A stretch of DNA of 19,615 nucleotides, from positions 1-19,615 of the forward strand of contig DATKCJ010000464.1 of NCBI GenBank assembly GCA_035513275.1, in the 5' to 3' direction. Of the stretch, positions 15,097 through 19,615 are shown piece by piece; positions within the stretch are counted from its first letter, which is position 1, and every line of letters begins with the position of its first letter. Below the pieces are notes generated by a model. The model was not told the DNA's origin and did no database searches. It worked only from the letters and a program-made list of their open reading frames with translations. The position numbers and the translations under genes were made by a program. This DNA is from DATKCJ01 sp035513275. Lineage in GTDB: Bacteria; Verrucomicrobiota; Verrucomicrobiia; Opitutales; Opitutaceae.

Positions 15097-17061
15097 ATGC
15101 CGGATGCATTTTTTAGTGCAGACGAGGTGCGGCTGCGCGCCGACGCGAGGGAGCGTCGGCTCGACGGCGTATTGAGAGCAATCATCCTGTTCGTCGACCG
15201 CACCTTGGGTGCCACGCGCTGGACGCGCTACGGCGCGCTCCTCGTGTTCTACGCGGCAGGGCTGGCGATTGCGTTCTACACGGCCTACGAGATCCGCTGG
15301 GACTTTAGCACCCCGCCCGACTTTGTCGCGCAACGCGCGGCGCTCATCTGGACGATCGTCGGGTGCAAGATTTTGCTCCTGCATTCCTTCGGCCAGTTCC
15401 GGAGCATGCTGAGCCACTTCAGTCTCGCCGACTTCAGCGGCATCGTCGTGGCGATGAGCGCGGCGTCGGGCATAATGCTAGGGCTCTGGTATCTCGCGGA
15501 GCCCGCGGCAGCGCCACCGCGCGGCGTGATTCTTGCGGACTTCGTCTTCTCCGTCGGCCTGCTCGCGGCATTCCGCCTCTCGCTGCGGATGATGCGCAGC
15601 CGCGTGATCGATCAGAAAAGAGGCGGGCGGATTTTCGAGCGCCGCATCGGCATCCTCGGCGCGGGTTACGTGGGCGCAGCGCTCGCGCGCGACCTGCTCT
15701 CCCGCCGCGGCGCGGGGTTGCGCCCGGTCGTTTTCCTCGACGACGACGGGAGCAAGATTGGTCGCAGCCTTCACGGGCTTGCCGTGCGCGGGCCTATCTC
15801 CGACCTCGCGTCAGTCGCGAAGGAAACGCAGCTCAACGAGATCATCATCGCCATGCCGTCGGCGACCCCGAGGAAGATCAAAGAGATCGTCGACATGTGT
15901 CGTCACTTCGGCCTGAAGGTGGAACTCGTGCCGTCCGTCACGCAGCTTGCCCTTGGCGAGGTGAAGATCGATCGCGTGCGGCCGGTCGAGCTCGAGGATC
16001 TGCTCGGTCGCGAACAGGTGGATCTCGACTCCGAGGAGATCGCGAGGCTCATCGAGGGACGCGTGGTGCTCGTGACCGGCGCGGGCGGCAGCATCGGCTC
16101 GGAGCTATGCCGGCAAATCCTCGCAAACAAACCGCGCGAGCTCGTGCTCGTAGAGCAGACGGAGATTGCGCTCTTCGATGTCGAGGGCGATCTCACCGCA
16201 CGAGCCGCGGGCATCCCGTTCCATGGCTTGATCGCCGACGTGACTGACGAGATGCGCATGGCGGGGATCCTCGCGACGCACCGACCCGATCTCGTTTTCC
16301 ACGCGGCGGCGCACAAGCACGTTCCGCTCATGGAGCGCCAGCCCGGCGAGGCACTGAAAAACAACACGCTTGGCACCGCGCTTCTCGCGAGGCTCGCCTC
16401 CGAACATGGCGTGCAACGCTTCATTCTCATCTCGACCGACAAGGCCATCAACCCAACGAGCGTGATGGGAGTGAGCAAGCGGCTCGCAGAAAAGGCGCTT
16501 CAATCCGTACAACAATCGCCGGATAACGGCACGGTTTTCATGGCGGTGCGGTTTGGCAATGTGCTCGGATCGAGCGGGAGCGTCATCCCGGTGTTCAAGA
16601 AACAGATCGCGCAAGGCGGTCCGGTCACGGTAACGCACCCGGAGGTCACGCGCTACTTCATGACGATTCCCGAGGCAGTCGGCCTCGTGTTGCAGGCGGC
16701 GACGCAGGGCAAGGGAGGCGAAATATTCGTTCTCGATATGGGTGCGCCCGTGAAGATCCAGGACGTCGCGCGGCAGCTCATCGAGCTCTCCGGCTACCGG
16801 CCGGGCGTCGACATCGAGATCGAATTCATCGGGCTCAGGCCCGGCGAGAAGTTGTTCGAGGAACTGCAGCACTCGGACGAGACGCATGAAGCCACGACGC
16901 ACCCGCGTGTGCTTCGCCTGAAGAATGCGCCGGGAAACAACGGGACATCGGCATCCGCCTGGCTCGGCGACCTGAAGCACGCGATCAGCGCGGAAACACC
17001 GGCACAGCTTCGCGCACGACTTCGCTCGCTCGTGCCCGAATACACGCCGTTCGAGGGGTGA
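15097..17061 (+). CDS. Membrane-anchored UDP-GlcNAc 4,6-dehydratase, WbpM/PglF/CapD type
   Basis: This is a 654-residue protein of the usual length for long FlaA1/WbpM-family enzymes. About four membrane helices lie in residues 45-165. A first nucleotide-binding domain begins RIGILGAGYVGAALARDLL (near 182). The catalytic SDR domain begins VVLVTGAGGSIGSELCRQIL (near 322). The active site reads STDKAINPTSVMGVSKRLAE, giving the Ser-Met-Lys triad (S446, M457, K461) in which Met replaces the usual Tyr, a hallmark of this family. HAAAHKHVPLME and GLRPGEKLFEEL are also present. It should convert UDP-GlcNAc to the 4-keto-6-deoxy intermediate used by the PglE-like neighbour and probably the WbpV-like enzyme at 6191. 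It starts 15 nt after the aminotransferase stop, without a clear ribosome site. Confidence 0.95.
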   Translation: MPDAFFSADEVRLRADARERRLDGVLRAIILFVDRTLGATRWTRYGALLVFYAAGLAIAFYTAYEIRWDFSTPPDFVAQRAALIWTIVGCKILLLHSFGQFRSMLSHFSLADFSGIVVAMSAASGIMLGLWYLAEPAAAPPRGVILADFVFSVGLLAAFRLSLRMMRSRVIDQKRGGRIFERRIGILGAGYVGAALARDLLSRRGAGLRPVVFLDDDGSKIGRSLHGLAVRGPISDLASVAKETQLNEIIIAMPSATPRKIKEIVDMCRHFGLKVELVPSVTQLALGEVKIDRVRPVELEDLLGREQVDLDSEEIARLIEGRVVLVTGAGGSIGSELCRQILANKPRELVLVEQTEIALFDVEGDLTARAAGIPFHGLIADVTDEMRMAGILATHRPDLVFHAAAHKHVPLMERQPGEALKNNTLGTALLARLASEHGVQRFILISTDKAINPTSVMGVSKRLAEKALQSVQQSPDNGTVFMAVRFGNVLGSSGSVIPVFKKQIAQGGPVTVTHPEVTRYFMTIPEAVGLVLQAATQGKGGEIFVLDMGAPVKIQDVARQLIELSGYRPGVDIEIEFIGLRPGEKLFEELQHSDETHEATTHPRVLRLKNAPGNNGTSASAWLGDLKHAISAETPAQLRARLRSLVPEYTPFEG

Positions 17062-17399
17062 ATCCGCACAGGTCTGCATTTTCTCCAGGCCCGCAGGGTC
17101 ATCGCTCGACTGCAAGCTGAGACATCCGTGGCTCAACGGGCAAACCACGGGTGGTGATTGAAGCGACTCTCCCCTTCAGAACGACCAGGTATTAGTCAAG
17201 TATTGATTGACTTAATGGCTTGGAGTCGGGAGCCGGAAGGAGAGGGCGCGGAGAACCGCGTGCGGTGCGGCAATCTGAACGAGGCCGGGTGTTCGGTCCG
17301 GACGGCCAAGGCGGGGAGCGTGTCGGATTCGGGTGTTGGGGCTGGGCGCGGCAACTGCGGGCTTCCGCCGCGGGGGTGGCTCTGTCCTAATCGCTTTTC
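17062..17399. other. Intergenic region with hairpin and AT-rich dyad
   Basis: This 338-nt gap holds a small hairpin (CCGTGG at 17126-17131, CCACGG at 17145-17150) that could end the polysaccharide transcript but lacks a T run. A distinctly AT-rich island with a dyad follows at 17194-17212, and then about 180 nt of G-rich sequence. An 81-codon frame from TTG 17158 to TGA 17403 touches the next start as ATGA; its peptide is low-complexity and not recognised. No convincing -35/-10 pair for the downstream gene was found. Confidence 0.5.
17194..17212. promoter_or_regulatory. AT-rich inverted repeat, possible operator
   Basis: The sequence AGTCAAGTATTGATTGACT is an inverted repeat with 6-nt arms (AGTCAA and TTGACT) around a 7-nt centre, embedded in an AT-rich patch that contrasts with the GC-rich surroundings. 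It lies about 190 nt upstream of the purine nucleoside phosphorylase start. The symmetry and composition are those of a regulator-binding site or promoter core, but no regulator is encoded nearby. Confidence 0.3.
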
Positions 17400-18233
17400 A
17401 TGAGCGACCCGGGCAGCCATGTTGAGAACGTCCGCAAGTCGGCCGCGATGATTCGCGGTGCGTGCGGTGCGACTGTTCCGCGTGTTGCGATCATCCTCGG
17501 CTCGGGACTCGGTGGGCTCGCCGCACGGGTGACGGATGCACACGCGATCGACTACGCGGCGCTTCCGGGATTCCCGCAGCTCACGGTCGCCGGCCATACA
17601 AGTCAGCTCCTTGTCGGCCGGCTCGACGGAGTGCCGGTCGTCGTATTGCAGGGCCGCAAGCATTTCTACGAGACGAGCGATCCGCTGCCGCTTTGCACGA
17701 TGGTGCGCGCGTTGCATGCGGCAGGCGTGGGCACTTTGTTCCTGTCGAACGCGGCGGGCAGCCTGCGAGCGCAAATCGGCGTGAGCGAACTCATGCTGAT
17801 CCGCGATCACATCAACTACCTCGGGCTCAATCCACTTGTTGGTCCGAACTTCGAGGAGTTCGGACCGCGCTTCGTGTCGATGAGCGAGGCGTGGGATCCG
17901 GATTTGCGCGGAAAGCTGAAGGCTACCGCGACGTCGATCGGCGTGACCCTCCACGAGGGCGTCTACATGGCGTTTCGCGGGCCGTCATTCGAGACTCCCT
18001 CCGAAATCAAGATGGCGCAGATTGTCGGCGCCGACGCGGTCGGCATGTCGAGCGTGCCCGAGTGCATCATTGCGCGGCACTGCGGCATGAAAGTGGTTGG
18101 GGTCTCGTGCATCACGAACATGGGCGCGGGCCTTTCGGACGAGCAACTCTCGCACGCGCACACGCTCGCAAACGCATTGCGCGGCGCCGACGCATTCGAG
18201 CGGCTCGTGGTCGCCGCGGTGAAGGGGATCTGA
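17400..18233 (+). CDS. punA: Purine nucleoside phosphorylase (trimeric, PNP-I type)
   Basis: This 277-residue protein starts at the ATG at 17400; no clear ribosome site precedes it. It cleaves purine nucleosides with phosphate to free base and ribose-1-phosphate in purine salvage, in the cytoplasm. Family signatures run the whole length: VAIILGSGLGGLA with phosphate-binding S35, LTVAGHTSQLLVGRLDGVPV with H66, QGRKHFYE, LSNAAGSL, DHINYLGLNPLVGPN, GPSFETPSEI with F197/E198, GADAVGMSSVPE with M215 and SCITNMGAGLSDEQLSH with N240. Glu and Asn at the base-binding positions are those of the inosine/guanosine-preferring trimeric class. It is not coupled to the polysaccharide genes and faces the gene on the other strand. 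Confidence 0.95.
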   Translation: MSDPGSHVENVRKSAAMIRGACGATVPRVAIILGSGLGGLAARVTDAHAIDYAALPGFPQLTVAGHTSQLLVGRLDGVPVVVLQGRKHFYETSDPLPLCTMVRALHAAGVGTLFLSNAAGSLRAQIGVSELMLIRDHINYLGLNPLVGPNFEEFGPRFVSMSEAWDPDLRGKLKATATSIGVTLHEGVYMAFRGPSFETPSEIKMAQIVGADAVGMSSVPECIIARHCGMKVVGVSCITNMGAGLSDEQLSHAHTLANALRGADAFERLVVAAVKGI

Positions 18234-18259
18234 AGTGGCACGGAGCTTGCCACCCGAAA

Positions 18260-18378
18260 CTGTAGGAGTGGCTTTACGCCGCGACTCATGCGGATCGAGC
18301 GCCGCGGGTCGCGGGTTAAAACCGTTCTACAATCTGAGGGATGAGCGGCGAGTTGCGCGGCAAGCGCGCAACCTACAG
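18260..18378. repeat. Inverted pair of CTGTAGG-plus-hairpin repeats (BIME-like)
   Basis: On the plus strand CTGTAGG at 18260-18266 runs into a hairpin bounded by GAGT (18266-18269) and ACTC (18284-18287) around GGCTTTACGCC. On the minus strand the same heptamer (CCTACAG at 18372-18378 read in reverse) runs into a perfect 8-bp hairpin, GTTGCGCG (18352-18359) and CGCGCAAC (18365-18372). Two head-to-head units of the same build fill the gap between convergent genes, the usual setting of REP/BIME elements. The second hairpin could also help stop transcription from either side. Confidence 0.55.
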
Positions 18379-18432
18379 GGCGGCGGGTCGGAGATCGCGC
18401 AGGTGGTGCGGGTCTTTGACCAGCCGAATGGG

Positions 18433-18447
18433 CAGGTCGGAGACCTG
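18433..18447 (-). terminator. Short hairpin just after the acyl-CoA dehydrogenase stop
   Basis: CAGGTC GGA GACCTG forms a perfect 6-bp stem with a 3-nt loop, 6 nt beyond the stop of the minus-strand gene. The place suits a terminator, but no T run follows, so it may instead be a dispersed palindrome or act only as an RNA 3'-end stabiliser. Confidence 0.3.
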
Positions 18448-18453
18448 ACTCAC

Positions 18454-19615
18454 TCACGGAGCCGTCTCGTTGTAGATCTCGCGGCCGATGAGCACGCGGC
18501 GGATTTCGTTCGTGCCGGCGCCGATGTCGTAGAGCTTCGCGTCGCGCAGGAGGCGGCCGACCGGGAACTCGTTCGTGTAGCCGTTGCCGCCGAGACACTG
18601 GATCGCCTCGAGTGCGACCTTCACCGCGCACTCGGATGCGTAGAGGATGCAGGCGGCGGCGTCCTTGCGCACGGCGCGGCTGATGCTCGTGTCGAGCGAG
18701 CGTGCGACCTGGTAGCTGAAGGCGCGCGCGCTCTGCAGCGCGACATACATGTCGGCGATCTTGCCCTGCATCAGGCCGAACGTGCCGATAGATGCGCCGA
18801 ATTGCTTCCGCTCGTGGATGTAGGGCGTCACAACGTCCATCGCCGCCTGCATGATTCCGAGCGGGCCGCCGCTGAGCACGCAGCGCTCGGTGTCGAGCCC
18901 CTTCATGAGGACGCGCGAGCCGCCGTTGACCTCGCCGATCACGTTCTCCTCGGGAATCTCGCAGTCCTCGAAGACGAGTTCACACGTGTTCGAGCCGCGC
19001 ATGCCGAGCTTGTCGAGCTTCTGCGACGTGCGGAAACCGCGCATGCCCTTCTCGATGAGAAAAGCGGTCATCGCGCGTGAGCCGTGTTCCCTCGACGCGG
19101 TGCGCATGTAGACGATGAGCACGTGCGCGTCGGGTCCGTTGGTGATCCACATCTTTGTGCCGTTGGCAATCCAGTGGCCGCCCTTGTGGCGCGCTGTGCA
19201 CGCCATTGAGTTGACTACATCGGAGCCTGCACCGGCCTCCGACATCGCGAGAGCGCCGACGAGCTTGCCCGAGCACAAGCCCGGCAGGAAGCGGCGGCGC
19301 TGTTCGTCGTTGCCGTTCAGGAAGAGGTTGTTGACGCACAGGTTGGAATGCGCGCCGTAGGAAAGTCCGACCGACGCGGACGCGCGCGAGATCTCCTCCA
19401 TCGCAACGATGTGCGCGAGGTAGCCCATGCCGGAGCCGCCGAGTTCCTCGGGCACGGTGACGCCGAGCAATCCAAGCGTGCCGAACTTCTTCCACATGTC
19501 GGAAGGGAAATTGTTGCTTCGGTCGATATCCGCGGCTCGCGGAGCGAGTTCGCTGGCGCAGAACTTGCGGACGGTGTCGCGCAAGGCGTCGATTTCCTCG
19601 GAGAGCTTGGGTGCG
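18454..19615 (-). CDS. ivd: Isovaleryl-CoA dehydrogenase-like acyl-CoA dehydrogenase (5' end outside window)
   Basis: The frame is open to the right edge of the window, so the N-terminus is missing; the first visible residues are APKLSEEIDALRDTVRKFCA. It is a FAD-dependent acyl-CoA dehydrogenase oxidising a branched short acyl-CoA, in leucine breakdown if it is IVD. Visible marks are GLSYGAHSNLCVNNLFLNG, LAMSEAGAGSDVV, WITNGPDAHVLIVYM, KLDKLGMRGSNTCELVFEDC and QCLGGNGYTNEFPVGRLLRD. The catalytic Glu is in GLDTERCVLSGGPLG (codon 18886-18888), the helix-G position used by isovaleryl-CoA dehydrogenases, while the usual C-terminal site reads YDIGAGTNEIRR without Glu, as in IVD. Stop TGA is at 18454-18456. 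Partner leucine-pathway genes would lie beyond the right edge. Confidence 0.93.
   Translation of the reverse strand, partial: APKLSEEIDALRDTVRKFCASELAPRAADIDRSNNFPSDMWKKFGTLGLLGVTVPEELGGSGMGYLAHIVAMEEISRASASVGLSYGAHSNLCVNNLFLNGNDEQRRRFLPGLCSGKLVGALAMSEAGAGSDVVNSMACTARHKGGHWIANGTKMWITNGPDAHVLIVYMRTASREHGSRAMTAFLIEKGMRGFRTSQKLDKLGMRGSNTCELVFEDCEIPEENVIGEVNGGSRVLMKGLDTERCVLSGGPLGIMQAAMDVVTPYIHERKQFGASIGTFGLMQGKIADMYVALQSARAFSYQVARSLDTSISRAVRKDAAACILYASECAVKVALEAIQCLGGNGYTNEFPVGRLLRDAKLYDIGAGTNEIRRVLIGREIYNETAP

Noticed and set aside
17196..17954. 252-codon minus-strand open frame
   Set aside because: It is antisense to the purine nucleoside phosphorylase and its leader; Arg/His-rich shadow composition with no motif.
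18235..19080. 281-codon plus-strand open frame
   Set aside because: It is antisense to the well-supported isovaleryl-CoA dehydrogenase-like gene, and its first part runs through repeats.
1..19615. tRNA, rRNA, CRISPR array, full insertion sequence with transposase, Wzx/Wzy or ABC exporter genes
   Set aside because: I looked for these on both strands and saw no sequence that supports any of them.

Overview
The window is GC-rich and densely coded. It looks like a chromosomal piece of a Gram-negative bacterium, most likely Verrucomicrobiota and possibly Opitutales. This assignment is an inference from the large secreted DUF4838 protein, the family mix and the style of dispersed palindromic repeats; there is no rRNA or other marker gene to prove it.

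Positions 2-12486 hold one long plus-strand surface-polysaccharide operon. Eleven genes follow each other with start/stop overlaps of 4-8 nt (mostly ATGA) and one 6-nt gap: a truncated GT4 glycosyltransferase, five further GT4-type glycosyltransferases of two architectural kinds, a WbpV-like nucleotide-sugar reductase/epimerase, another GT4 enzyme, a WbpL/WecA-like polytopic phosphoglycosyl transferase, a secreted 840-residue DUF4838 protein with a C-terminal carbohydrate-binding-like domain, and a PglC-like small phosphoglycosyl transferase. No polymerase, flippase or ABC exporter is in the window.

Positions 12452-13950 interrupt the pathway. A 116-bp MITE-like element with 36-bp terminal inverted repeats overlaps the 3' end of the PglC-like gene. 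It is followed by a gene for a four-helix, signal-peptide-bearing protein of the pentameric ligand-gated ion channel (pLGIC) type, then a gene-poor stretch with a nested palindrome.

Positions 13951-17061 return to sugar biosynthesis, with a PglE-like aminotransferase and a WbpM/PglF-type UDP-GlcNAc 4,6-dehydratase. The proposed logic is that one dehydratase supplies a 4-keto-6-deoxy-HexNAc intermediate. The WbpV-like reductase would send it to QuiNAc/FucNAc for the WbpL-like primer enzyme, and the PglE-like aminotransferase would send it to a bacillosamine-type sugar for the PglC-like primer enzyme. That would make two separately primed glycans fed from one locus. No PglD-type acetyltransferase is visible.

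The right end is housekeeping metabolism: a purine nucleoside phosphorylase (17400-18233, plus) facing an isovaleryl-CoA dehydrogenase-like gene (18454 to the window end, minus, 5' end cut). A repeat-filled gap with an inverted pair of hairpins separates them.
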